A DNA stretch of 40,965 bases from Planctomycetota bacterium (lineage in GTDB: Bacteria; Planctomycetota; UBA1135; GCA-002686595): contig JAQXEK010000080.1 of assembly GCA_029250885.1 (NCBI GenBank), positions 1-40,965 on the forward strand. The letters are read 5' to 3'. Made by a program: the position numbers and the translations under genes. Below, piece after piece: positions 23,495 to 31,641 of this stretch. Below the pieces are notes generated by a model. That model saw only the letters and a list, made by a program, of their open reading frames with translations. It was not told where the DNA came from and ran no database searches. The number at the start of each line of letters is the position of its first letter. Positions within the stretch are counted from its first letter, which is position 1.

Positions 23495-24890
23495 CGAGCT
23501 CATCCGGAACAAGCTGTTCCTCTCAATCGCCGGGGGCGTCTTGCTGACCGGCTTCCTTGGTGGCGGCATCTATTTCGAGACCGAACACATCGCCGAAGTC
23601 GAGACCGAAATCGAGGGCGTGCGTAGCCAGATCACGACCGCCCAGGCTCTCGTAAAGGGAACCCCGGCGCTCGTCGAGAAGGTCGTGATCCAGCGCGAGA
23701 CGGACGCCCTTGTGGCTGAAATCCTGCCGAACGAGGAGGACATCAACAACTTCGTGCGCACCTTGCGCGCCTTCGAAGAGGGCTCTGGTGTTCGCATCAC
23801 GGCCGTCAAGAAGAAGAAGCTTGGCACCCGCGAGAAGAATGACTTCGACCGTGTTGTCTATCAGCTCACGTTTGAAGGCGACGTCTTCGAGCTGTTGTCC
23901 TTCATGCATCAAGTCGAGAGTGACGAGCGCTTCATGAGCGTCCCCGCTTTCAAGCTAGCCGCGAAGCGCACGGATCTTACTGGCTCCGACGGACAGATCG
24001 CCCACAAGGTGACGTTGGACGTCGAGACCTACGTCTACGAGCCAAAAAACGGACCCGCCGAGATCAAGATCGACGGCTACGACCGCCGCGTCGATCAGCT
24101 TGCGGTCGAAATCGATGCCCGCAAGGCTGAGATCATGATCCCGCGCTATGAGTACCTCGGCAGGCGCAGTCGCCGCGACCCCTTTGTGGATCCGCGTACG
24201 CCCGCCGAAGAGCTGATCGGTCCCATGATGACGGTCGAAGAGCAAGAGAAGGCCGTCGGCCTGCTCGCGGAGCGCGCCATAGAGCTCAAGGAGCTCTGGG
24301 TCGCCTACAGCGAACTCGAGGACTTCCAGTCGCGGATCAACGCCGGGACGACCTTCGAAGAGCTCATGTATGGGCTTGAAGAGGACGTCCGCTTGCTCAA
24401 GACCGCAGGCAGCCTAAAGCACATGGCGGCCGAGCGCCGCTTCCGCGACGAGGTGATCCCCGTCATGGACGACCTTCGGGCGGCGATGGGTCAGACCCAG
24501 TACGGCGAAGGCCCCGGACTCGCTCTTCTCAAAGAGGCTAATGGCGTCATGGCAGACCACTTGAGCGTCGGCGAGTTCGAGATGGCTTTGGCGGCCTACC
24601 TGCCCCTAGAGAGCGGTCTCGACCGCGCGGCAGAAGACGAAGAGCGGGCACCCCTTGTGGCCGCAATCCGCGACCTCGAGATGCGCGCTCGGACCGCCAT
24701 GGACTTCGACGACCTGAGCCTCAACCTTGGTGGGGTCATCGTCGGCGAGTTCTCTGTCGCGCTGATCAACGGAAAGTCCGTGGCGGAAGGCGAGATGGTC
24801 GGGCCCGAACTTTTTGTCCGGAGCATTGAAGCTGACCAGGTCGAGTTTGTCTTCCGAGGCATTGCTCTCGCCCGCTACGTCGAACAGTAA
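23484..24890 (+). CDS. PilO-PilP fusion protein
   Basis: The first ~187 residues are PilO-like: a short cytoplasmic tail, a membrane helix at 9-30, a coiled coil, and a periplasmic domain. That domain contains VRITAVKKKKL and VVYQLTFEGDVFELLSFMHQVE. Then comes RRSRRDPFVDPR at 227-238, the RRDPF motif that precedes the folded part of PilP. A helical, charged segment (about 240-408) follows. The last ~58 residues (LNLGGVIVGEFSVALINGKS onward, with VRSIEADQVEF) resemble the PilP/GspC beta-sandwich that binds the secretin N0 domain. PilP is normally a separate lipoprotein; here it is linked covalently to PilO. The PilO and RRDPF parts are clear; the PilP C-terminus is by pattern and position. Confidence 0.8.
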   Translation: MEFNELIRNKLFLSIAGGVLLTGFLGGGIYFETEHIAEVETEIEGVRSQITTAQALVKGTPALVEKVVIQRETDALVAEILPNEEDINNFVRTLRAFEEGSGVRITAVKKKKLGTREKNDFDRVVYQLTFEGDVFELLSFMHQVESDERFMSVPAFKLAAKRTDLTGSDGQIAHKVTLDVETYVYEPKNGPAEIKIDGYDRRVDQLAVEIDARKAEIMIPRYEYLGRRSRRDPFVDPRTPAEELIGPMMTVEEQEKAVGLLAERAIELKELWVAYSELEDFQSRINAGTTFEELMYGLEEDVRLLKTAGSLKHMAAERRFRDEVIPVMDDLRAAMGQTQYGEGPGLALLKEANGVMADHLSVGEFEMALAAYLPLESGLDRAAEDEERAPLVAAIRDLEMRARTAMDFDDLSLNLGGVIVGEFSVALINGKSVAEGEMVGPELFVRSIEADQVEFVFRGIALARYVEQ

Positions 24891-25037
24891 TCACCCAAAG
24901 CACCAGTGGCGCTTCCCATCGAACGGACGGGAGGCTGCGCATTCCAAACCAATCCGTTCACTCAACAGACAGGGCCCCACCAGGAGCCCGATTAGGCGTC
25001 AGATGGAGCTGGCGCCGAAACAACTAGGGAGCACCTT

Positions 25038-26864
25038 ATGAATCACCCCCTTCGAGTCGCATTTGCGCTCGGAGCTATCCTGTTTGCAGGTAGCTTCGCA
25101 GCAGCCCAGAGCGACAACACTCGAATTACCATGGCCCAAGAGGACGTTCCTCTGGAGGCGATTGTGGATAGCATCCGCGGCGCATCTGGTGCGAACATTC
25201 TCTTCCGTCCTGCACCCGAAGGCGAGATGCTCATTTCGGAGCGCTTGATCGAGCGCATCCAGGTGGACAATGTGCCCTGGCGCAAGGCCCTTGAGCTCGC
25301 TGCCGAGCTCGCGGGTTGCGTGGTTGAGGAAGGCGAGATGGACATCCTGTTCCTGGCTCGCCCGCCCATGGTCTCGTTCCAGTTGCAAGACCAGGACATT
25401 CGCGAAGTCATCGACCTCATCGGCAAGATGAGTGGCGCGAACATCGTCTGGGCCCCTGAGGTCTCCGGTACGATCTCGCTGCGCCTCAACGGCGTGCCCT
25501 GGCGCGATGCCCTCGATGTAGCCACCAAAACCCTCGGCTACACGGTGGTCGAAGAGGCCCGCGGCATCCTGCGCGTGGTGGACCCTCTGTCTCTACAGGC
25601 TCAAATGGAGACCCGGAGCTACCAGCTCAAGTATGTGCGCCCGCCGCGCGCCTGGGTCCCTGTGCTCAGCTCGGAGTTTGTCGAGGGCGGCACGAAGGCC
25701 CCCTCCGGTGACGTCGAGAAGGACTTTCCCCTGCTGGACGCCCTTCGCAATGTGCTGAGCGAGGGCTCGAAGCTCGACTATGTCCAAGCCTCGAACACGC
25801 TGCTGATTCGCGACACGGTGCAGATGCACAAGCGTGTTAGCGAGATCATTGGCGGTCTCGATATTGAGCCCGCCCAGGTGTTCATCGATGTCAAGTTTGT
25901 CTCGACGACGAACGCTGACCTGTACGATCTTGGCGTCGACTACGGCGACAGCGGCATCGGCATCTCCGCCTCCGGCGGCCAGATCCCGATCACCTTCCCC
26001 TTCGACCTCGGCGGCAATGGCTTCGAGGACAGCATCATCGCTAACGACTCCGGTGTCGGTCCGTTCACGGACCCCAGCCTCAACGCAGGCGACACCGTCG
26101 TTCCGAGCACGATCTTTGGAGCTCTCTCGTTTACTCAGGTGGCGGCAACCCTGCGCATGATGCAGAAGGACACCTCGACGGAGGTCGTGCAAGCTCCCAA
26201 GCTGATCGCCATCGATGGAAAAGAAGCCACGATCTTCGTCGGCGAGACCATCCGCTATGCCGAGGCTAAAACCGAACAGGGTCAGGCCGGCGGCCTCTCG
26301 CTGTCCGTGGTTGAGGCGACCTCGTCGCCGGTCGAGGTCGGCTTCCAGCTGCTCGTCGTGCCCCACGTGATTCCGGGTACGGATCGCATGATGCTCGACG
26401 TCATCCCGAAGGAAACCAGCCTCTCCGGTACCGGCGACTCAAGCCTGGCACCCCCGGGGTTTGACGTCTTCACCCTAGGCGCAAGTGGCCTGGAAGGTTC
26501 CATCGCCTTGCCGCGCAAGCGCTCGTCGACTATTGTGACCTCGATGATCCTCGACTCGGGCCAGACCGCAGTGATCGGTGGCCTGACCACGGACACCAAC
26601 GTCGAGTCCGAGAGCCGCATCCCGCTGCTCGCTTCGATCCCGTACCTTGGAGAGCTCTTCAAATACGAGTCCAGCTCCCAGGAGCGCCGCAGCCTTGTAG
26701 TGTTCATCACCCCGACGGTCCTGCGCTCCTCTGAGGACTCTGCAGCCCTGCTGCAGTCGGAGCTCGAAGAGCGCCGCCGCGCGATCGAAGAGGGCCTGAT
26801 GTCCCTCCTTGAGGCTGATATGGGCCTCAGCCGGGATCTTGTCAACGATGAGGACGAGGACTAA
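25038..26864 (+). CDS. pilQ: Type IV pilus secretin PilQ
   Basis: Secretins form the outer-membrane channel through which pili or substrates pass. The 608-residue product has a cleavable signal peptide (about 1-23, ending FAAA). Two STN/N0-like domains follow (about 28-105 and 110-190, each with VPWRxAL and a GxxILRV-type strand), then an N1 domain with SNTLLIRD. The secretin core contains TEVVQAPKLIAIDGKEATIFVGE and ends VIGGLTTDT...SRIPLLASIPYLGELFK...RRSLVVFITPTVL, the family signature. A short acidic tail follows. The 147-nt gap before it holds no gene; GGGAG precedes the start. It is probably part of the pilMNO operon. Confidence 0.92.
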   Translation: MNHPLRVAFALGAILFAGSFAAAQSDNTRITMAQEDVPLEAIVDSIRGASGANILFRPAPEGEMLISERLIERIQVDNVPWRKALELAAELAGCVVEEGEMDILFLARPPMVSFQLQDQDIREVIDLIGKMSGANIVWAPEVSGTISLRLNGVPWRDALDVATKTLGYTVVEEARGILRVVDPLSLQAQMETRSYQLKYVRPPRAWVPVLSSEFVEGGTKAPSGDVEKDFPLLDALRNVLSEGSKLDYVQASNTLLIRDTVQMHKRVSEIIGGLDIEPAQVFIDVKFVSTTNADLYDLGVDYGDSGIGISASGGQIPITFPFDLGGNGFEDSIIANDSGVGPFTDPSLNAGDTVVPSTIFGALSFTQVAATLRMMQKDTSTEVVQAPKLIAIDGKEATIFVGETIRYAEAKTEQGQAGGLSLSVVEATSSPVEVGFQLLVVPHVIPGTDRMMLDVIPKETSLSGTGDSSLAPPGFDVFTLGASGLEGSIALPRKRSSTIVTSMILDSGQTAVIGGLTTDTNVESESRIPLLASIPYLGELFKYESSSQERRSLVVFITPTVLRSSEDSAALLQSELEERRRAIEEGLMSLLEADMGLSRDLVNDEDED

Positions 26865-26891
26865 ACCCCTCACAAGCGCCTGCGCTCGCTA

Positions 26892-26937
26892 GAACCGGCC
26901 CCTCGATCTCAGATCGAAGGGGCCGGTTTCTTACTTT
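26892..26937 (+). terminator. Terminator of the pil operon
   Basis: A 17-bp stem with one bulged A (26893-26909 and 26911-26928) is followed by TTTCTTACTTTTT. It closes the pilMNOQ operon. Confidence 0.85.
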
Positions 26938-27218
26938 TTAAGATCCGTTCTCGCCCTTGGGGCCGAGATTGGGTTAACTAGGGTTAGGACAAGGCTCATG
27001 AATCGCGCTAAATGCGCCGACAAGACCCTTGGCGACCAATGAGAAGCTCCTAACAAGGGCCTTTCCTCCGCTCTCAACACCCATCAACGGGCCCAGGCGG
27101 CTGTTTTCCGACTTCCGGAGGCACCAGCAGGGTTCGAACACATCCGAGCACCCTCCCCGTCGCGCCATTGGCGCGAGTTACACGGGTCGAGGCCTCGGTC
27201 TTACAACCCGAATATCCT
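26938..27218 (+). other. Long 5' region of the RNase E/G gene
   Basis: Together with the terminator this is a gene-free stretch of about 350 nt. Its right end is an open frame from a TTG at 27168 continuing into the RNase gene, and it has a small palindrome CGCGCCA-T-TGGCGCG at 27161-27175. I see no convincing promoter. In E. coli the RNase E leader is autoregulatory; whether this one is cannot be told from the sequence. Confidence 0.3.
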
Positions 27219-29804
27219 ATGAAGGACACCTCGAATACCGGGGCCGGCGACACCGCCGCACCCCGCGAGGATCGTGATTCTGCCAGCCGAGCCCGCGCTA
27301 AAAGCAGCCCCAGGGACGCTAGCGCCGAGAAAAGCTCCGCTGGCGGCTTTGGAGAGGGCCTTGAAGGCAAGGCCTCGTCTCCTAAGAAGACAACCAAGAA
27401 GACCACCCGCCGCAGGCCCAAGGCCAAGCCGGATGCGTCTGATTCCGCTCCCGCCAGCTCATCTTCGGATGGGGGAGCTAGCAGCGACGAGGCCGGCGCC
27501 AAGCTTGACCGCCGCCGCAACCGTTCTAGTGCCAGCGTGAAAGCCGCTAAGGCCAAGTCTGCCGAAGGTAATGATGCCGGGGAGAAGCCTAAGCGCCCGC
27601 GCCGCCCCCGCAAGAGGGCCGCTGCCAGGGCCGATTCGGACTCCCAGGAGCCCCAAAATGACGGCGACCGCGATTCCGGTGCGAACGAGAGCTCGGACGC
27701 ACCGAAGCGCCCCCGCCGCAAGCGCGGCTCTCGCAAGAGCAAGGCCCCCCGTGGCAGTTCTGACCAGGACGGTGGCGAGGCCGCGGCCGAGTCCTCGGAG
27801 TCCAGCGAAGACTCCCCCCGGGAAGAGGGGACTTCCAAGCGTCGCCGCGGCGCCCGAGGTGGTCGCCGCAAGAAGGCGTCCGGTGACTTAGCCAAGGACC
27901 AAGATGCCTCCGAGAGGAAGCCTCGCAGCAGGTCCAAGAAGAAGGTCAAGGTCAAGAAGCGCGGTCGTCGTACCCGCAAGGATTCGGTCCGGAACCAGCC
28001 CGTGGCCATGGAGTTCTTGCCCGGCGAGGAGGACGACCTGCCCGAGCTGACCGCTCTGCCGGAGGACGCCGAGCTCGTGGAAGAGTCCGGGCGCAAGGGA
28101 CGTCGCAAGACGAAGAAGAAGGGTGAGAAGGGCGTCACCACGACCACGATCAAGGACGTGCCGCGGGACCAGGTCATCCTCGTAAACGCCGTAGATAAGC
28201 TTGAGTCTCGTGTGGCCCTGGTCCACGAGAAGCGCATCCACGATCTCTACCTCGAGGTCAACCGAGTACAGTCCTACGTTCACAACATCTACCGCGGCAA
28301 GGTCGTCAACATCGAAGCTGCCATCGGAGCCGCGTTCGTCGACTTTGGTCAGGGCAAGAATGGCTTCTTGCACGTGTCGGACGTGCTGCCGGAATACGGT
28401 GAAAAGGGCTGGGACCTTTCGAAGTTGCTCGAGGCCCGCGAGGGTCCGAACGACGACGTGGACCTGTCCGGCGTCGAGAGCGACGAGGAAGCCGAGGGCA
28501 AATCCAGGAAGAACAGCAAGGGCCGCGGGCGCAAGGAGCGCTCCGGCAAGCGCCCAATGATCGGAGACCTACTCAAGGTCGGCGACAAGGTCGCCGTGCA
28601 GATCACTAAGGACGCCATCGGAGACAAGGGGCCGGCATTGACCACCTACGTGTCCATCCCCGGCCGTTATCTGGTTCTGATGCCTAGCCTGGAGATGGTC
28701 GGCGTGAGCCGCAAGATTGAAGAGGAGAAGGAGCGCCGCAGGCTGCGGAAGATCCTGAAGTCCTTCGAGATCCCCGGCGGTATGGGGCTGATCGTGCGCA
28801 CCGCGGGAATCGGCAAGCCTGCCGAAGACCTGCGACGGGACCTAGAGTACCTGCTCGCCCTCTGGGAGAGCTTCTCGAAGCGCCTGGTCCATGGCCGCAC
28901 ACCCACGCCCCTCTACCAAGAGAACGACCTTGCCGTGCGCACCATGCGCGACCTCTTCTCACGCCGCACCAAGAAGGTGGTGGTGGATGACGAAGATGTC
29001 TGCGAGCGCATGCGCGACTTCGCCAGGAAGCTGATGCCCGAGCATGTGGAGCGCATCGTGCGCCACGATGGTGCGCGCCCCCTGTTCCACGACTACGACG
29101 TGGAGCAGGACTACGAGAAGATCTTTAGTCGACGCGTGGAGCTGCCTTCGGGTGGTTCGATTGTCATCGACCAGACCGAGGCCCTCGTGGCCATCGACGT
29201 CAACTCGGGCCGCACCCGTGAAGACGGCGCCGTCTTCGAAGACATCGCTCTCAAAGCCAACCTCGAGGCCGTTGCCGAGATCGCCTTGCAGATCCGCCTG
29301 CGGGACCTTGGTGGTATTCTCGTGCTGGACTTCATCGACATGATGCGCAAGAGCAGCCGACTGAACGTCGAGCGCAGCCTGCGCGAAGCTCTCCATGGGG
29401 ACCGCGCCCGCCACAAGGTCGGCCGCATCTCCCAGTTCGGCCTGCTCGAACTCACCCGCCAGCGTCTAGGCCCCGGCCTCTCGAAGTTGTTGTACACCGG
29501 TTGTCTCCACTGCCGAGGTACGGGACGCGAGCGCACCCCCGAAGCGAGGGCCCAGGGCATCCTGCGTCGCCTCGGCTCAGCGCTCACCCAAAAGGGCTTC
29601 TCTAAGGTTGAGATTCGAACCCAGCCCGAAGTGGTGGAATACCTCAAGCGGACGTGCAAAAAAGATCTGGGCGACCTGTCGGAGACCCATAAGCGCGAGC
29701 TTGTGCTTGTGGATGCTCCGGAGCAGCTTGAGGAGAGTGTTCTGCGTTATCTGCGCACGGATGGGCGCGAGGTCCGACCGGGTGGGCGTCGCAAAAAGCG
29801 GTAG
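27219..29804 (+). CDS. rng: Ribonuclease E/G family endoribonuclease
   Basis: These enzymes cut single-stranded AU-rich RNA in mRNA decay, rRNA maturation and tRNA processing. The ATG at 27219 is chosen (861 residues); the TTG at 27168 adds 17 residues. Residues 1 to about 310 are disordered, rich in Lys, Arg, Ser and Glu. Then come the S1 domain (from about 315, HDLYLEVNRVQSYVHNIYRG), interrupted by a charged loop, and the catalytic DNase I-like domain. That domain has AIDVNSGR near 657-664 and LVLDFIDM near 700-707, which hold the two metal-binding aspartates. The Zn-link motif is CLHC (C762, C765). The C-terminal half ends with the family's short tail, so this is not the E. coli layout with a degradosome scaffold at the C-terminus. 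The symbol rne would be equally defensible. Confidence 0.93.
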   Translation: MKDTSNTGAGDTAAPREDRDSASRARAKSSPRDASAEKSSAGGFGEGLEGKASSPKKTTKKTTRRRPKAKPDASDSAPASSSSDGGASSDEAGAKLDRRRNRSSASVKAAKAKSAEGNDAGEKPKRPRRPRKRAAARADSDSQEPQNDGDRDSGANESSDAPKRPRRKRGSRKSKAPRGSSDQDGGEAAAESSESSEDSPREEGTSKRRRGARGGRRKKASGDLAKDQDASERKPRSRSKKKVKVKKRGRRTRKDSVRNQPVAMEFLPGEEDDLPELTALPEDAELVEESGRKGRRKTKKKGEKGVTTTTIKDVPRDQVILVNAVDKLESRVALVHEKRIHDLYLEVNRVQSYVHNIYRGKVVNIEAAIGAAFVDFGQGKNGFLHVSDVLPEYGEKGWDLSKLLEAREGPNDDVDLSGVESDEEAEGKSRKNSKGRGRKERSGKRPMIGDLLKVGDKVAVQITKDAIGDKGPALTTYVSIPGRYLVLMPSLEMVGVSRKIEEEKERRRLRKILKSFEIPGGMGLIVRTAGIGKPAEDLRRDLEYLLALWESFSKRLVHGRTPTPLYQENDLAVRTMRDLFSRRTKKVVVDDEDVCERMRDFARKLMPEHVERIVRHDGARPLFHDYDVEQDYEKIFSRRVELPSGGSIVIDQTEALVAIDVNSGRTREDGAVFEDIALKANLEAVAEIALQIRLRDLGGILVLDFIDMMRKSSRLNVERSLREALHGDRARHKVGRISQFGLLELTRQRLGPGLSKLLYTGCLHCRGTGRERTPEARAQGILRRLGSALTQKGFSKVEIRTQPEVVEYLKRTCKKDLGDLSETHKRELVLVDAPEQLEESVLRYLRTDGREVRPGGRRKKR

Positions 29805-29917
29805 GTTTGCTATCGCAGTAGGGGAGCGGATGGCCGCTCTTCCTCATTGCTTAGAGCCCCTGGGTTGCTTGATCGCAGCTCGGGGGTTTCTTCGTTTTTG
29901 TCTTTCTTGCTGCTTGG

Positions 29918-30010
29918 GTTGGGCTTCGCGCGGTGGGGAGGGGGGGCGCTGCGCTGGGCTCTTTTTGCGCTGCGCTTGGCTTGGTTGTGGCGCTTCGCGC
30001 GATGGGGGAG
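29918..30010 (+). repeat. GC-rich dispersed repeat units
   Basis: GTTGGGCTTCGCGCGGTGGG (29918 on) is followed by two CGCTGCGC units: CGCTGCGCTGGGCTCTTTTTG, written as CGCTGCGC + TGGGCTC + T-run, then CGCTGCGC + TTGGCTTGG. GCGCTTCGCGCG plus a G-run (29991 on) then runs into the hairpin element. The CGCTGCGC + TTGGCTT unit recurs at 17428, and on the minus strand at 14581-14640. Confidence 0.7.
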
Positions 30011-30165
30011 GTTGGGCGTCCGGCGTCTCGATCAGCAGCAGGGTTCCGGAACCCGAACGGCCTGTGGAGATTGGGATGAATTGAGCGTCAAATGGGCCGT
30101 TCCAAAGGGATTCCTCCACCCTGCTGCTGATCGAGACGCCTTTTGGGGTCGCAACGACTCTGAGG
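30011..30165 (+). repeat. Long hairpin element, copy 1
   Basis: A perfect 22-bp inverted repeat (30022-30043 with 30119-30140) encloses a 75-nt core. Inside, GGAACCC (30048-30054) pairs with GGG-A-TTCC (30107-30114, one bulged A). GAACGGCC (30055-30062) pairs with GGCCGTTC (30095-30102). The apical loop carries GATTGGGATGAATTGAGCGT (30069-30088). It is preceded by GTTGGGCGTCCGGC (30011-30024) and followed by a short segment, TCGCAACG..TCTGAG, also shared with copy 2. The fold is thus a nearly continuous ~119-nt hairpin. No T-run follows it. Confidence 0.85.
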
Positions 30166-30266
30166 GTGGGGAGGGTGAGAACTGGGTTGCCATTTGAGGC
30201 GGCGTTGGGCGATTGGGGAATTGGGACGGTCCACCAGGGGGGGTGGGTGTGGTGTTGGAGTGCGGA

Positions 30267-30338
30267 CAGGTGACGATGTTTTGGGGCTTGGTGAGTTGGC
30301 TCTGACTGCGGACCGAGGCGCAAACATCTCGTCACCTG
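30267..30338. repeat. Middle hairpin between the two element copies
   Basis: CAGGTGACGATGTTT (30267-30281) pairs with AAACAT-CT-CGTCACCTG (30322-30338), 15 bp with a CT bulge, around a 40-nt loop. It lies almost at the midpoint of the two long hairpins and has its own unrelated sequence. Confidence 0.6.
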
Positions 30339-30481
30339 GCCAAAACTCTCCTACCGCACGGAAGCAGTCGCCGATTTCCCGCACCAGCTCCCAGGCACCT
30401 AGCCTCAGCCCCCAGGTCTCCGGCCCTCGGCTTGAGGCTTCGCCTTTTCTCTGCCTCGGCAGGTAACTTCGTCGTTCCTCT

Positions 30482-30636
30482 CTCTCAGACGTTGCGATCC
30501 TCCAGAGGCGTCTCTTCCGCCAGGGGGGCGGAGGAATCCCTTTGGGACGGCCCCTCTAACGCTCAATTCATCCCAATCTTCACAGGCCGTCCGGGTTCCG
30601 GAGTCCCCCTGGCGGAAGAGGCGCCGGACGCCCAAC
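30482..30636 (-). repeat. Long hairpin element, copy 2 (inverted)
   Basis: The arms 30507-30527 and 30605-30625 pair over 21 positions, with a single G-T at 30511/30621. Read on the minus strand, the core differs from copy 1 by only about six substitutions in some 70 aligned bases and keeps the 20-base loop motif exactly (30559-30578). The inner stem is GGACGGCC/GGCCGTCC, where copy 1 has GAACGGCC/GGCCGTTC: an A-T to G-C pair change. The outer stem differs in sequence at several positions, yet pairs in both copies. GCCGGACGCCCAAC (30623-30636) is the shared flank. Confidence 0.85.
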
Positions 30637-30733
30637 ACGTCCCCCCCGCGCGCAGCGCCCCACTAAATGCCCCTCGAAGGCCCAAAACCAAACCCAGCTT
30701 AGCCCTGCCCCCCCCGCGCGCAGCGCCCCAACC
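30637..30733 (-). repeat. GC-rich flank of copy 2
   Basis: It contains two CCCCCGCGCGCAGCGCCCC blocks (about 30642-30661 and 30711-30729) about 50 nt apart. On the minus strand these are GGGGCGCTGCGCGCGGGGG, the same family as the units at 14524-14540 and 29991. Order and orientation mirror those on the left side of copy 1. Confidence 0.65.
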
Positions 30734-30930
30734 AACCACTTGGCTCAGAAAGACTGGAGACTTGGGAACGACAAAGAGTCAGGACGACAGAACGGCCAAC
30801 ACCCTTGCCAACTCCCCCCTCCCCTGCTAGACTCCGCCCCCCAAATCTCGATTTGGCCAACGCCTAGCCCCCTAGGCACTTCAGCAAGGTCCCGCGGGAG
30901 GGTTCCCACCGCGCCAACCAAAAAGAAACT

Positions 30931-31245
30931 GTGTACGCAATCATCTCAGACCGAAGCCGCCAGATCACCGTCCGCGAGGGCGACGTGATCCAGTGCGACC
31001 ACCAGGACAACCTAGAGCCTGGCCAAACGATCACCTTTGACAACGTCCTGCTCGTCTCGAACGAAGGCAAAGTCACCATCGGCACTCCCCAAGTGGATGG
31101 CGCATCCGTGACCGGCGAAGTCATCGGTGCCACCAAAGGACCTAAGATCGTGGTCTTCCGCTTCAAGCGCCGCAAGAACGTCCGCGTCAAGCGCGGTCAC
31201 CGTCAAAACTTTGTCTCGGTGCGAGTCACCGGCATCAACGCCTAA
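30931..31245 (+). CDS. rplU: 50S ribosomal protein L21
   Basis: L21 binds 23S rRNA domain near L20. The 104-residue product starts at a GTG (MYAIISDRSRQITVREGD), where most L21 proteins have MYAIIxxGGKQ; the changed SDRSRQ is the only unusual point. The rest (TFDNVLLVSNEGKVTIGTPQ, VTGEVIGATKGPKIVVFRFK, RRKNVRVKRGHRQNFVSVRV) is standard. It heads the widely conserved rplU-rpmA-obg cluster. Confidence 0.94.
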   Translation: MYAIISDRSRQITVREGDVIQCDHQDNLEPGQTITFDNVLLVSNEGKVTIGTPQVDGASVTGEVIGATKGPKIVVFRFKRRKNVRVKRGHRQNFVSVRVTGINA

Positions 31246-31260
31246 CCGAGGAGCGATTCC

Positions 31261-31503
31261 ATGGCACATAAGAAAGGACAGGGTTCTACCCGCAACGGTC
31301 GTGACTCCAACCCCCAGTTCCGCGGCGTCAAGCGCTACGGTGGCGAGGCTGTGATTCCCGGCAACATCATTGTTCGCCAGTGCGGCACCAAGTTCCACCC
31401 GGGCGCAGGTGTTGGCATGGGCAACGACTACACGCTCTTCGCTTTGGTCAGTGGCACGGTCCGCTTCCAGAGCCGTCGCCGGATCACGGTCGACCCCGCA
31501 TAG
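31261..31503 (+). CDS. rpmA: 50S ribosomal protein L27
   Basis: L27 reaches the peptidyl transferase centre with its N-terminus. The 80-residue product starts [20 protein letters not shown], so the functional N-terminus is directly encoded without a cleaved leader. It then has [23 protein letters not shown] [19 protein letters not shown] and [28 protein letters not shown] site precedes the ATG. Confidence 0.97.
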   Translation: MAHKKGQGSTRNGRDSNPQFRGVKRYGGEAVIPGNIIVRQCGTKFHPGAGVGMGNDYTLFALVSGTVRFQSRRRITVDPA

Positions 31504-31528
31504 TTTTAGGACTAGCGTATTCCAAAGG

Positions 31529-31561
31529 GAGGAGCAGTCGTTTTCCGGCTGCTCCTCTTTT
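31529..31561 (+). terminator. Terminator after rpmA
   Basis: GAGGAGCAGTCG (31529-31540) pairs with CGGCTGCTCCTC (31546-31557) including one G-T, followed by TTTTCTGTT. It separates rplU-rpmA from obg, so obg probably has its own promoter or depends on read-through. Confidence 0.85.
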
Positions 31562-31641
31562 CTGTTATCCGCCCCTAAGCTCACTCCCCAGACTCCCTCA
31601 CGCAACCGACTTCGTGCGGGTGCTTAAACCAGGCAAATCCC

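Larger units (their letters stand above)
29805..30930. other. Gene-free 1.1-kb stretch with hairpin repeats
   Basis: There is no credible gene; the open frames here run through repeats and low-complexity sequence. From left to right it holds GC-rich repeat units (29918-30011), a long hairpin (30022-30140), a unique segment, a middle hairpin (30267-30338), an inverted second copy of the long hairpin (30507-30625), its GC-rich flank (30623-30733), and about 200 nt before rplU without recognised features. The rplU promoter is presumably in the last part. The stretch is very different in texture from the genes on both sides. Confidence 0.7.

Noticed and set aside
27074..28237. Long minus-strand open frame opposite the RNase gene
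   Set aside because: It is the shadow of the low-complexity Arg/Ser-rich coding region; no conserved protein sequence is seen.
30011..30636. GTTGGGC and GCCCAAC next to the hairpins match the integron attC core consensus (GTTRRRY / RYYYAAC)
   Set aside because: The order is reversed relative to an attC site (GTTRRRY on the left, RYYYAAC on the right), the two lie ~620 nt apart, and no integrase gene is present. GTTGGGC also occurs at 29918 and 30204 without a partner.
30432..30830. Open frames in the 29.8-30.9 kb gap
   Set aside because: They pass through the hairpin repeats and low-complexity segments and show no protein-like conservation.
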